Source: Streptomyces sp. SolWspMP-5a-2 (GTDB lineage Bacteria > Actinomycetota > Actinomycetes > Streptomycetales > Streptomycetaceae). From it: a stretch of DNA of 55,712 nt. The stretch is taken from NCBI RefSeq assembly GCF_900091845.1, contig NZ_FMCI01000156.1, positions 1 to 55,712 of the forward strand, read 5' to 3'. Position 1 is the stretch's first letter, and each line of letters opens with the position of its first letter. Of this stretch, positions 18,043 through 26,016 are shown piece after piece. The position numbers were made by a program, and so were the translations under genes. The notes under the pieces were generated by a model, which made no database searches, was not told the DNA's origin, and was given only the letters and a program-made list of their open reading frames with translations.

Positions 18043-18073
18043 TTGACTTGGAGCGCGCTCCAGGATCTAGCGT
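18043..18073 (+). promoter_or_regulatory. MerR-type promoter with long spacer and central palindrome
   Basis: TTGACT at 18043-18048 and TAGCGT at 18068-18073 are separated by 19 bases. The spacer contains the perfect palindrome TGGAGCGCGCTCCA (18049-18062). An over-long spacer filled by an inverted repeat is the diagnostic layout of MerR-activated promoters, as with NmlR/AdhR sites. It drives the oxidoreductase gene at 18113. No MerR gene is present in this window. Confidence 0.65.
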
Positions 18074-18112
18074 CACCAGGGACGGTGATGGCCCGGACGG
18101 ACGGAGTCGGAC

Positions 18113-18982
18113 ATGCGGGTGGGCGTACACATCAACCAGTTCGGCAACCGCGGCGGGGCGCCCGCGCTCGGCGCCGAACTCGCCGCGGCGGGCCGGGCGG
18201 CGGAAGCGGCCGGGGTCAGCTGGCTCTCGGTCATGGACCACTACTTCCAGATGGAGTTCAACGGCGGCGCCGAGGAGCCCATGCTGGAGGCCTACACGAC
18301 CCTCGGCTACCTCGCGGGCCAGACCTCGACCGTCCGGCTGGGCGCCCTGGTGACCGGCGTGACCTACCGCCACCCCGGGCTCCTCGCGAAGATCGCCACC
18401 ACCCTGGACGTGCTCTCCGGCGGACGCGCCACCCTCGGCATCGGCGCCGCCTGGTACGACCGCGAGCACGAGGGCCTCGGAGTGACGTTCCCGCCGCTCG
18501 CCGAGCGGTTCGAGCGGCTGGAGGAGACGCTGCGGATCTGCCTGCAGATGTGGGACCCCGCGGACAACGGCCCCTTCGAGGGCAAGCACTACCGCCTCGC
18601 CGAGACGCTCTGCGTCCCGGCCCCGGTGAGCGAGCCGCGCCCCGAGATCATGATCGGCGGCAGCGGCGAGAAGAAGACGCTGCGCCTGGTCGCCCGGTAC
18701 GGGGACGCGTGCAACCTCTTCGCGACCTCCCCGGACGAGGTCAAGCACAAGATCGACGTGCTGCGTCGGCACTGCGACACCGAGAACCGCGACTTCGGCG
18801 ACATCCGGGTCACCGTCACCTACTCGGGCGAGGGCGGCGTCGACAGCATCGTCCGGGAGCTGTCCGGCTACGCCGGGCTGGGCATCGACACGGTCATCTT
18901 CGGGCCGCGCACCGGGGACCCGGCGTCCTGGATCGACGAGATCGCCGCGCCCGCCGTCCCCCGGCTGGCCGCGCTGGACTGA
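18113..18982 (+). CDS. LLM-class F420- or flavin-dependent oxidoreductase
   Basis: The 289-residue TIM-barrel protein begins MRVGVHINQFG and carries motifs of actinobacterial luciferase-like monooxygenases, often F420-dependent: SVMDHYFQME (about 39-48), TVRLGALVTGVTYRHPGLLAKIATTLDVLSGGR and GIGAAWY. The ATG at 18113 follows a GGAG site. It appears monocistronic, with the MerR-type promoter immediately upstream. F420 and FMN cannot be told apart with certainty by eye. The substrate is unknown. Confidence 0.88.
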   Translation: MRVGVHINQFGNRGGAPALGAELAAAGRAAEAAGVSWLSVMDHYFQMEFNGGAEEPMLEAYTTLGYLAGQTSTVRLGALVTGVTYRHPGLLAKIATTLDVLSGGRATLGIGAAWYDREHEGLGVTFPPLAERFERLEETLRICLQMWDPADNGPFEGKHYRLAETLCVPAPVSEPRPEIMIGGSGEKKTLRLVARYGDACNLFATSPDEVKHKIDVLRRHCDTENRDFGDIRVTVTYSGEGGVDSIVRELSGYAGLGIDTVIFGPRTGDPASWIDEIAAPAVPRLAALD

Positions 18983-19163
18983 CCGGACCGGGCGGGGCGG
19001 GCGGATCGGGCGGGGTGGCCTGTCTGGGCCGGGTGCCGTGACCGGATCGGGCGGACCGGGCGGACCCGGCGTGCCTGGCGCCCTGACCGGATCGGGCGGA
19101 CTGAGCGGGTCGAGCGGGCCGGGCGGGTCCGATCGGCGGGCCGGTTCCGGCCGGGCGGCACGG

Positions 19164-19205
19164 CGAAGGGGGCCGGAGCCCGTGGCGTGGCTCCGGCCCC
19201 CTTCG
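19164..19205. terminator. Bidirectional hairpin terminator
   Basis: A perfect 17-base-pair stem (19164-19180 with 19189-19205) with an eight-base loop lies between two convergent genes. The bases before it (18983-19160) are a degenerate run of GACCGGATCGGGCGGA-like repeats with no coding signal. Confidence 0.8.
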
Positions 19206-19219
19206 CGCGGGCGGGTTCG

Positions 19220-19783
19220 TCAGGCGGCGGCCGGAGCGCCCGCGTGGCCGTGCAGACGGGCGATCACCTCGGTCAGCTGCGCGGCGACCTCGGCGTCGTC
19301 CGACGGGTGGGTACCGGCGAAGCGGGTCACCGAGCCGGGGATCGACAGCTTGATGTCCTCGATGACCTTGCCACCGGCGATGCCGGCGGCCTTGCGGGCC
19401 TCGTCCTGCGCCCACACGCCGCCGTACTGGCCGAACGCGGTGCCGACCACGGCGACCGGCTTGCCGCCGAAGCCGCTGGCGCCGTACGGGCGCGACAGCC
19501 AGTCGATGGCGTTCTTCAGGACGGCCGGGATGGTGCCGTTGTACTCGGGGGAGAACAGCAGGAACGCGTCGGCGGCCTGGGCCGCGGCGCGCAGCCGGGC
19601 GGCGGCGGCCGGGACCGAGCCCTCGACGTCGATGTCCTCGTTGTAGAAGGGGATCTCGGCCAGGCCCTCGAACAGCTCGACGTCCGCGCCCTCCGGGGCC
19701 AGCTTGACGGCGGCCTCGGCGAGCTGGCGGTTGTGCGAACCGGCGCGAAGGCTGCCGACGAGCGCAAGAATGCGAACAGACAT
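19220..19783 (-). CDS. NAD(P)H-dependent FMN reductase (flavodoxin-like)
   Basis: The 187-residue protein has the flavodoxin-like FMN site GSLRAGSHN near residues 10-18 and the SPEYNGTIPAVLKNAIDWLSRP signature near 80-101, typical of chromate/quinone reductases of the ArsH/YieF group. These cytoplasmic enzymes reduce FMN, quinones or azo dyes. The ATG at 19783 has a GGAG site; an upstream ATG is less likely. It is divergent from a TetR gene, and two palindromes between them suggest direct repression. Confidence 0.92.
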   Translation of the reverse strand: MSVRILALVGSLRAGSHNRQLAEAAVKLAPEGADVELFEGLAEIPFYNEDIDVEGSVPAAAARLRAAAQAADAFLLFSPEYNGTIPAVLKNAIDWLSRPYGASGFGGKPVAVVGTAFGQYGGVWAQDEARKAAGIAGGKVIEDIKLSIPGSVTRFAGTHPSDDAEVAAQLTEVIARLHGHAGAPAAA

Positions 19784-19820
19784 GCGAACTCCAAGATGCT
19801 GAAACATTGCCGTAATGATC

Positions 19821-19834
19821 CGGACCGGGGTCCG
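19821..19834. promoter_or_regulatory. TetR operator copy 1
   Basis: CGGACC (19821-19826) and GGTCCG (19829-19834) form a perfect inverted repeat around two bases. It lies about 38 bases upstream of the FMN reductase start. Confidence 0.6.
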
Positions 19835-19856
19835 TTTAAATATCTACCACCCTAAC

Positions 19857-19870
19857 CGGACCACGGTCCA
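19857..19870. promoter_or_regulatory. TetR operator copy 2
   Basis: CGGACC (19857-19862) and GGTCCA (19865-19870) repeat the first operator 36 bases away with one mismatch. It covers the -35 position expected for the TetR gene, whose TACGCT -10 is at 19888-19893. Confidence 0.6.
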
Positions 19871-19899
19871 GTTTCTTCCTGATGCTTTACGCTGTCTTC

Positions 19900-20571
19900 A
19901 TGTCCGCCTCACCGCCGTCCCTCCCCGAGCCCCAAGGACTCACCGGGGAGCCCGAGTTGCTCCAGGTCAGCACCTTCACGGACGAGCCCTGCCTGCGCGC
20001 CGACGCGGCCCGCAACCGGGCCCGGCTGCTGGAGGCGGCCGCACGGCTGATCGCCGAGCACGGGGCGGCCGGGGTCACCATGGAGGCGGTCGCGGCGGCC
20101 GCGAACGTGGGCAAGGGCACGGTCTTCCGGCGGTTCGGCGACCGCACCGGACTGCTGACCGCGCTGCTCGACCACTCGTCCAGGAAGCTCCAGGCCGACT
20201 TCCTCGGCGGCCCGCCCCCGCTGGGTCCTGGAGCGCCCCCGCTGGAGCGGCTGCGGGCGTTCGGTGTGGCGGTGCTCTACCGCTCGGCGGAACAGCTCGA
20301 CCTGCAACTCGCCGCCCAGCCCGACCCGGCGCGCAGGTTCGCCCACCCCTCGGTCGGCGCGCTCACCACCCATGTCACCGTCCTGCTGCGCCAGATCGAG
20401 CCGGACGCCGACTGCGACCTGCTGGCCAGGACCCTGATGAGCTACCTCGACCCGGCCCTCATCCACCATCTGACCCAGCAGTGCGGGATGCCCCTGGAAC
20501 GTCTGGAGGCGGGCTGGTCCGACCTGGTCGCCCGGGTCACCCGCACCGAACCGGTCGCCCGGCCCCACTGA
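19900..20571 (+). CDS. TetR family transcriptional regulator
   Basis: The 223-residue protein has the TetR HTH near residues 36-84 (ARNRARLLEAAARLIAEHGAAGVTMEAVAAAANVGKGTVFRRFGDRTGLL) and a helical ligand domain. I chose the ATG at 19900: TACGCT at 19888-19893 ends six bases before it, as expected for a leaderless message. An ATG at 19882 would precede the -10. It is divergent from the FMN reductase, and paired operators in the shared gap indicate control of both genes. Confidence 0.9.
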   Translation: MSASPPSLPEPQGLTGEPELLQVSTFTDEPCLRADAARNRARLLEAAARLIAEHGAAGVTMEAVAAAANVGKGTVFRRFGDRTGLLTALLDHSSRKLQADFLGGPPPLGPGAPPLERLRAFGVAVLYRSAEQLDLQLAAQPDPARRFAHPSVGALTTHVTVLLRQIEPDADCDLLARTLMSYLDPALIHHLTQQCGMPLERLEAGWSDLVARVTRTEPVARPH

Positions 20572-20590
20572 CCGGCGGGGTCACGCCACT

Positions 20591-20745
20591 TCGGAGGGCA
20601 CGGCTCTCGACGGTGCCCCGGGGTTGGGGAGTTGGCCACTCTTGGCGGGGTCGGCCTCGGAGATGCCCGGCCGTGCGGAGTCGCGTTCTGCCGGGCGGGG
20701 TCCGGCTCTCGACAATGCCTGGATGTGCGGGAGTTGAGCCGTACC
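20591..20745. repeat. Three degenerate 51-bp tandem repeat copies
   Basis: Three related segments begin their core at 20602 (GGCTCTCGAC), 20653 (GGCCTCGGAG) and 20704 (GGCTCTCGAC), an exact 51-base period. Each core is followed by a TGCC element and a GGAGT-like end. They fill the gap between two convergent genes. No hairpin terminator is obvious. Confidence 0.55.
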
Positions 20746-20763
20746 GGCTGGTGCCGTCCGGGC

Positions 20764-21903
20764 TCAGCCGTGGGCGGCGAACAGGTCCAGCAGCCCCTGC
20801 GGCGCGTCGGCGCGGAACAGGATCTCCCCGCTGTGCGCCGACTCGGCCGCCGACGCCTCCGCGCGCGGGAACATGCCCTCCTCGTACGCGGCGAGCGCCG
20901 CCTCGGTGTCGCCGGGGTGCTTGGCCAGGGCCAGCGCCAGTTCCGCGCCGTCGAGCAGGGCGAGGTTCGCGCCCTCGCCCGCGAACGGCGACATCAGGTG
21001 CGCCGCGTCGCCGAGCAGCGTGACGCCCGGGACCCGGTCCCAGCGGTGGCCGACCGGCAGCGCGTGGACGCGGCGCGGCACCAGCGGGCCGTCGGCGTCC
21101 GCGACCAGGGCGCGCAGGCTCGGGTCCCAGTCCGCGAACTCCGCGAGCACCGCCGCCTTCGCGGCCCCGGTGTCGGTGAAGTCGATGCCCTCCAGCCACT
21201 CCTCGGGCGCCCTGACCGCCGCGTACACGTGGAGGCTGCCGTCGCTCTCCCGGTGGGCCAGAAAGCCCCGGCCGTGGCCGAGTGCGAAGAAGAACCCGGA
21301 GCCGATCACCGCGCCTGACCCGGGGTGCCGGGTGTCCGCGTCCCGCAGGTCGGCCTCGACGAACGAGACGCCGGTGTAGGCGGGTTCGGCGTCCGACAGC
21401 AGCGGGCGGATCCGCGACCAGGCGCCGTCCGCGCCGACCAGCAGGTCCGTGGTGAGGGCGGTGCCGTCGGCGAGCGTCACCTCGTGCCGTCCGCCGCCCA
21501 GCGGCCGGGCCCCGGTGACCTTCGTGCCCCAGCGGACCGTGCCGTCGCGCAGCGAGCCGAGGAGGAGGTCGCGCAGATCGCCGCGGTCGATCTCGGGGCG
21601 GTCGCCCGAGCCGTCGTCGGCCTCCTCCCGGCGCACCACGGCGTGCCGGTCGAGGACGCGCAGGGCTTCGCCGCCCGCGTGCACCAGGGCGCGGAACTCC
21701 GCGTGCAGCCCGGCCGCGCGCAGCGCCTCCTGCCCGGAGTCCTCGTGGATGTCGAGCATGCCGCCCTGGGCGCGGGCGGCGGGGGAGGCGTCCAGGTCGA
21801 GGACGGTGGCGTCGAGCCCGTGCACCTGGAGCACCCGGGCGAGCGTGAGCCCGCCGAGTCCGGCGCCGACGATCAGGACGGGGTGGTGGGGGACGGTGGT
21901 CAT
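20764..21903 (-). CDS. FAD-dependent monooxygenase, TetX-like
   Basis: The 379-residue flavoprotein has the N-terminal dinucleotide fold GAGLGGLTLARVL (about 13-25), the DG motif VGADGAWSRIRPLL (about 157-170) and the second FAD motif LLGDAAHLMSPFAGEGANLALLDG (about 300-323). All match class A hydroxylases, closest to the TetX group that inactivates tetracyclines. A GAGGAG site precedes the ATG. It lies 135 nt downstream of a TetR gene on the same strand, so it is probably in the same operon. Homology to TetX does not prove tetracycline as the substrate. Confidence 0.9.
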   Translation of the reverse strand: MTTVPHHPVLIVGAGLGGLTLARVLQVHGLDATVLDLDASPAARAQGGMLDIHEDSGQEALRAAGLHAEFRALVHAGGEALRVLDRHAVVRREEADDGSGDRPEIDRGDLRDLLLGSLRDGTVRWGTKVTGARPLGGGRHEVTLADGTALTTDLLVGADGAWSRIRPLLSDAEPAYTGVSFVEADLRDADTRHPGSGAVIGSGFFFALGHGRGFLAHRESDGSLHVYAAVRAPEEWLEGIDFTDTGAAKAAVLAEFADWDPSLRALVADADGPLVPRRVHALPVGHRWDRVPGVTLLGDAAHLMSPFAGEGANLALLDGAELALALAKHPGDTEAALAAYEEGMFPRAEASAAESAHSGEILFRADAPQGLLDLFAAHG

Positions 21904-22038
21904 GGTGGCTCCTCGGGAGGGAGACGGGCGGAGGGCGGTCGCACGGCGGGCGGACGGCGGTCGGCCGCCCGGGTGGGTTCGGTGCGCGGGTGTCGGTCGG
22001 GTGTCGGGGTGGGTTCGGCGGGCGGCGGGTGCGGCCGC

Positions 22039-22710
22039 TCAGTCGGGGACGGCGGTCCGTTCGATGCCGGCGATCAGGGTGCGCAGGGCCCAGGAGAGCC
22101 GGGACGCCGGTTCGCCGGACAGCAGCTCGCCCGCCAGCGCGGCGACGTGCGGATGGCGGCCCGCGTCGATGTCGCGGACGGCGCGGCGCACCGCGTCCCA
22201 GTCCTCCGCGCTCGCCTCGGTCGCGTGCTCGGCGGCGGTCGCGGTGGCGTGCTGGAGCAGCAGGTCGACGCCCCACGCGGCCTGCGCGGGCGGTACCCCG
22301 CCCTCGTCCAGCAGGGCGAGCAGCGACTCGATCAGGTTCAGGTAGTGCGGTCCGCTGGGCCGGGCGGTGAGCGCGGAGCGGGCCAGCGTCGGGTGGTCGA
22401 AGAGCATCAGGGCGTACGCGGTGAGCACGCCCTCCAGCCGCTCCTTCCACGGGCCGCGGGCCGGGACGGGCCCGATCGTCCCGAGCAGCTCGTCCAGGAC
22501 GGCCGCGTGCAGCTCCGCCGTGTTGCGGACATAGACGTAGAGCGAGGCGGGACCGGTGTCCAGCTCCTGCGCCAGCCGCCGCATGGTCACCTTCGGCAGC
22601 CCCTCGGCGCGCAGCACGGCGACGGCCGCGGCCACGATGCCCTCCCGGGTGAGGGCGGGCTTGGCGGGGCGCTCGCGGCGGCTGCGGGGGGTGTCGGATC
22701 GATCGGTCAT
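22039..22710 (-). CDS. TetR family transcriptional regulator with TetR-type C-terminal domain
   Basis: The 223-residue repressor has an HTH near residues 20-66 (LTREGIVAAAVAVLRAEGLPKVTMRRLAQELDTGPASLYVYVRNTAELH) and a C-terminal domain resembling that of classical TetR. It precedes a TetX-like monooxygenase on the same strand. The promoter region holds three phased palindromes at 22724-22765. A leaderless start is likely, because TACGGT ends six bases before the ATG. Confidence 0.9.
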   Translation of the reverse strand: MTDRSDTPRSRRERPAKPALTREGIVAAAVAVLRAEGLPKVTMRRLAQELDTGPASLYVYVRNTAELHAAVLDELLGTIGPVPARGPWKERLEGVLTAYALMLFDHPTLARSALTARPSGPHYLNLIESLLALLDEGGVPPAQAAWGVDLLLQHATATAAEHATEASAEDWDAVRRAVRDIDAGRHPHVAALAGELLSGEPASRLSWALRTLIAGIERTAVPD

Positions 22711-22716
22711 GAGCCC

Positions 22717-22765
22717 ACCGTAACGAACATGTTCGCTGCGAACAAGTTCGGGACGAACGTGTTCG
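22717..22765 (-). promoter_or_regulatory. Promoter with three 15-bp-phased TetR operators
   Basis: On the minus strand TTGTTC (22745-22740) and TACGGT (22722-22717) are 17 bases apart. Three 12-base palindromes, CGAACATGTTCG (22724-22735), CGAACAAGTTCG (22739-22750) and CGAACGTGTTCG (22754-22765), start exactly 15 bases apart. The first fills the spacer, the second covers the -35 and the third lies upstream. Binding would occlude the promoter. Confidence 0.75.
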
Positions 22766-22855
22766 TAAAAAAGCGGGCGGAGATGTCTCCGAGAGTCATC
22801 AAGACTTGACGGCGAACTTCCTCTACTCGAAACAAGTCACACAGGTTCTGCAAAG

Positions 22856-23902
22856 ATGCGGTACCTCATGGTGCAGATACCGAATACGCCCGCGTCCTCG
22901 TCTCCCGCACCGCGCTCCGCCCCCACGAGCGCCGATGTGGCCCGACTGGCCGGCGTCTCGCGCGCGACCGTCTCCTACGTCCTCAACAACACCAGCGCCG
23001 TGCGCATCAGCGAGCCCACCCGGCGCCGCGTCCACGACGCCGCCGAGGAACTCGGGTACGTGCCGCACGCCGCCGCCCGCAGCCTGCGCGCCGGACAGAG
23101 CCGCCTGGTCCTGATGCCCTCCCCGGCCTTCCCCGCCGGTCCGCTCTACGGCCGGTTCGTCGCCGAACTCCAGTGGGCGCTCGGCCACCTCGGCTACACC
23201 GTGGTGCAGTGCGGCACGGTCGGACTCCACGGTGACGAGGCCGTGCGCGCCTGGGCCGAACTGCGCCCGGTCGCCGTCCTGGTCGCCGGTGCCGACCTCG
23301 CCCCGCAGGCCGTCACCGTGCTCAAGCGGGCCGGTGCCCGCGCCGTCGTCACCCTCGGCCCCGAAGCCGTCGAGGGGGCGCACGCCCTGCTCATGGACCA
23401 CACGGCCGTCGGCCGCCGCGCGGGCCGCCACCTCTACGACACCGGACGGCGTCGCGTCGGCGTCGTCGTGCCCGTCGAGACCGGCCTCGACGCCTTCGCG
23501 CGGCCCCGGCTGCGGGGCGTGCGCGACGCCCTGGACGGCACCGACGCCACCGTCACCGAACTGCCGCTGGCCTACGAGGAGGAGGCGGCCGCCCGGCTCG
23601 CCGCCCGCTGGCCCGAGCTGGGCCTCGACGGGCTGTTCGCCTACAACGACGAGTACGCGATGCTGCTCATGCGGGCCCTCCAGGACCGGGGCGTCCGCGT
23701 CCCCCGCGACACCGCGGTGATCGGCGCGGACGATCTCATGCTGGGACGCCTGTTACGGCCGCGGCTCAGCACCGTCCACCTCGAACTGCCCTCGGGCCGC
23801 CGGCTCGCCGAACTGGTCGACCGCGCGGTCCGCGCCCCCGGCACCCCGGCCGAGCGGCACACCGTGCTCGGTACGGCCATCGTCCGCCGGGAGTCCACCT
23901 GA
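22856..23902 (+). CDS. LacI family transcriptional regulator (contains a TTA codon)
   Basis: The 348-residue protein has a LacI HTH near residues 24-70 (TSADVARLAGVSRATVSYVLNN and EPTRRRVHDAAEELGYVPHAAARSLR) and a periplasmic-binding-like sensor domain. Leu300 is encoded by TTA at 23753-23755, in frame. It is the only TTA codon I found in a confidently called gene here, so in Streptomyces its translation would depend on the bldA tRNA. The start is uncertain between ATG 22856 and ATG 22868, since neither has a clear ribosome site. No sugar transporter is adjacent, so the target is unknown. Confidence 0.9.
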   Translation: MRYLMVQIPNTPASSSPAPRSAPTSADVARLAGVSRATVSYVLNNTSAVRISEPTRRRVHDAAEELGYVPHAAARSLRAGQSRLVLMPSPAFPAGPLYGRFVAELQWALGHLGYTVVQCGTVGLHGDEAVRAWAELRPVAVLVAGADLAPQAVTVLKRAGARAVVTLGPEAVEGAHALLMDHTAVGRRAGRHLYDTGRRRVGVVVPVETGLDAFARPRLRGVRDALDGTDATVTELPLAYEEEAAARLAARWPELGLDGLFAYNDEYAMLLMRALQDRGVRVPRDTAVIGADDLMLGRLLRPRLSTVHLELPSGRRLAELVDRAVRAPGTPAERHTVLGTAIVRREST

Positions 23903-23906
23903 CGCC

Positions 23907-23940
23907 GCGGGCCGCCGGGAACGACAAAGCGGCGGCCCGC
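23907..23940. terminator. Hairpin terminator between convergent genes
   Basis: GCGGGCCGCCG (23907-23917) pairs perfectly with CGGCGGCCCGC (23930-23940) around a 12-base loop. It lies just after the LacI stop codon and before the thioredoxin 3' end. Confidence 0.7.
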
Positions 23941-23983
23941 CCCCGTCCGGGGCCCGGCCGCCGCTCCGTCCGACCCGCTCGCT

Positions 23984-24394
23984 CTAGCCTTCCTGCCCGG
24001 TCCGGCCCTGCGCCTGCGCCTGGGCCTGCTGCTCGGCGACCGACTTGCGGACCTCGTCCATGTCGAGCTTGCGGGCCTGCCCGATGACGTCCGTCAGCGC
24101 GGACTCCGGCAGGGCGCCCGGCTGGGCGAACACCGCCACCTGGTCGCGGACGATCATCAGCGTCGGGATCGACTGGATGCCGAAGGCCGCGGCCAGCTCC
24201 GGCTGTGCCTCGGTGTCGACCTTGCCGAAGACCAGGTCCGGGTTCTCCCCGGCGGCCTTCTCGTAGACCGGCGCGAACTGACGGCACGGCCCGCACCACG
24301 ACGCCCAGAAGTCGATCAGGACGAACTCGTTGTCCGTGACCGTCTGGTCGAAGTTCTCCTTGGTCAGCTCCACGGTGCTGCTCATGGTGTGCAT
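23984..24394 (-). CDS. trxA: Thioredoxin
   Basis: The 136-residue thioredoxin has the WCGPC active site at 33-37 and the cis-proline segment SIPTLMI. It is slightly longer than E. coli thioredoxin because of a Gln/Ala-rich tail. It reduces protein disulfides in the cytoplasm. The ATG at 24394 has an AGGAAG site; MSSTVEL three codons later is an alternative start. It is divergent from a disulfide-type flavoprotein gene, suggesting a shared redox context. Confidence 0.93.
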   Translation of the reverse strand: MHTMSSTVELTKENFDQTVTDNEFVLIDFWASWCGPCRQFAPVYEKAAGENPDLVFGKVDTEAQPELAAAFGIQSIPTLMIVRDQVAVFAQPGALPESALTDVIGQARKLDMDEVRKSVAEQQAQAQAQGRTGQEG

Positions 24395-24519
24395 CCCTAC
24401 TTCCTCGTGTCGGGCCTCGTGTCGGGGCGAGGCCGTCGGCACAAACGCGGCCGGTCGGCCACGTATTCCGCGCCCCTACCCGTGTGGCCCCGGGCCACAC
24501 CACCCACCAGACTGGCCCC

Positions 24520-25950
24520 ATGACGGAAACGGAAACCATCGCGTACGACGTCGTGGTGCTCGGGGCCGGGCCCGTGGGGGAGAACGTGGCCGACCGCACC
24601 CGCGCGGCCGGTCTCTCCACCGCGGTCGTGGAGAGCGAACTGGTCGGCGGCGAGTGCTCCTACTGGGCCTGCATGCCCAGCAAGGCCCTGCTGCGCCCGG
24701 TGATCGCCCAGGCCGACGCCCGCCGCCTGCCCGGCCTCGCCCAGGCCGTGCGGCAGCCCCTCGACACGTCCGCGGTGCTCGCACGACGAGACGACTACAC
24801 CTCCCACTGGAAGGACGACGGCCAGGTCGCCTGGGTCGAGGGCATCGGCGCCGACCTGTACCGCGGCCACGGCCGCCTCACCGGGGACCGCACGGTCACC
24901 GTGACCGGCCCGGACGGCACCCGCACGGTGCTCACCGCCCGGCACGCGGTCGCCGTGTGCACCGGCACCGGCGCCGTCCTGCCCGACCTGCCGGGGCTCG
25001 CCGACGTACGGCCCTGGACCAGTCGCGAGGCCACCAGCGCCAAGGCCGCGCCCGGACGGCTCCTGGTGGTCGGCGGCGGTGTCGTCGCCGTCGAGATGGC
25101 CGCCGCCTGGCAGGCCCTCGGCTCCCGCGTCACCCTCCTGGTGCGCGGCAAGGGCCTGCTCAACCGCATGGAGCCGTTCGCGGGCGAACTGGTCGCCGAC
25201 GCGCTCACCGAGGCCGGTGCCGACGTCCGCACCGGCGTCTCGGTCACCGCGGTGACCAGGGAGAACGGCACGGTCGTCGCCACCACCGACGCGGGCGACC
25301 GGATCGAGGCCGACGAGATCCTCTTCGCGACCGGCCGCTCCCCGCGCACCGAGGACATCGGCCTGGAGACGGTCGGCCTGGAGCCCGGCTCCTGGCTCAC
25401 CGTCGACGACACCCTCCGCGTCACCGGCAACGAGTGGCTCTACGCGGTCGGCGACGTCAACCACCGCGCGCTCCTCACCCACCAGGGCAAGTACCAGGCG
25501 CGCATCGCGGGCGCTGCCATCGCGGCCCGTGCCGCGGGCGAGGACGTGGCCGCCGAACCGTGGGGCGCGCACGCCGCGACCGCCGACCACGCCGCGGTGC
25601 CGCAGGTCGTCTTCACCGACCCGGAGGCGGCCTCCGTCGGCCTGTCCCTGGCCGAGGCCGAGCAGCAGGGGCACCGGGTGCGGGCCGTCGACATCGACCT
25701 GGCCTCGGTCGCGGGGGCCAGCCTCTACGGCGACGGCTACCGGGGCCGCGCCCGGATGGTCGTCGACCTGGAGCGCGAGCTCCTGCTCGGCGTGACCTTC
25801 GTCGGACCCGGGGTCGGCGAACTGATCCACTCCGCGACCGTCGCCGTCGCCGGACAGGTCCCGATCAGCCGCCTGTGGCACGCGGTCCCGTCCTACCCGA
25901 CGATCAGCGAGGTCTGGCTGCGGCTCCTGGAGGCGTACCGGGACAACTGA
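24520..25950 (+). CDS. Pyridine nucleotide-disulfide oxidoreductase family protein
   Basis: The 476-residue flavoprotein has the FAD site LGAGPVGENVA (about 14-24), a redox-active disulfide Cys46-x4-Cys51 in GGECSYWACMPSK, an NAD site VVGGGVVAVEMA (about 188-199), and ATGRSPRTEDIG and YAVGDVN motifs. The C-terminal dimer interface HAVPSYPTISE keeps the histidine and glutamate of the HxHPTxxE motif. This is the lipoamide dehydrogenase/mercuric reductase fold. No lipoyl enzyme is nearby, so the partner is unknown. Divergence from thioredoxin hints at a disulfide substrate. Confidence 0.9.
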   Translation: MTETETIAYDVVVLGAGPVGENVADRTRAAGLSTAVVESELVGGECSYWACMPSKALLRPVIAQADARRLPGLAQAVRQPLDTSAVLARRDDYTSHWKDDGQVAWVEGIGADLYRGHGRLTGDRTVTVTGPDGTRTVLTARHAVAVCTGTGAVLPDLPGLADVRPWTSREATSAKAAPGRLLVVGGGVVAVEMAAAWQALGSRVTLLVRGKGLLNRMEPFAGELVADALTEAGADVRTGVSVTAVTRENGTVVATTDAGDRIEADEILFATGRSPRTEDIGLETVGLEPGSWLTVDDTLRVTGNEWLYAVGDVNHRALLTHQGKYQARIAGAAIAARAAGEDVAAEPWGAHAATADHAAVPQVVFTDPEAASVGLSLAEAEQQGHRVRAVDIDLASVAGASLYGDGYRGRARMVVDLERELLLGVTFVGPGVGELIHSATVAVAGQVPISRLWHAVPSYPTISEVWLRLLEAYRDN

Positions 25951-26016
25951 GACCCGGCGGGGGAGCCGCGCGCCCGCACCGGTGCGGCTCCCCGGCGGCG
26001 ACGGCCGCCCCATGAG

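Noticed and set aside
20764..22710. A tetracycline-resistance call for the TetR/TetX-like pair
   Set aside because: The fold and gene order are suggestive, but many TetX-like enzymes act on other aromatics. The sequence does not prove the substrate.
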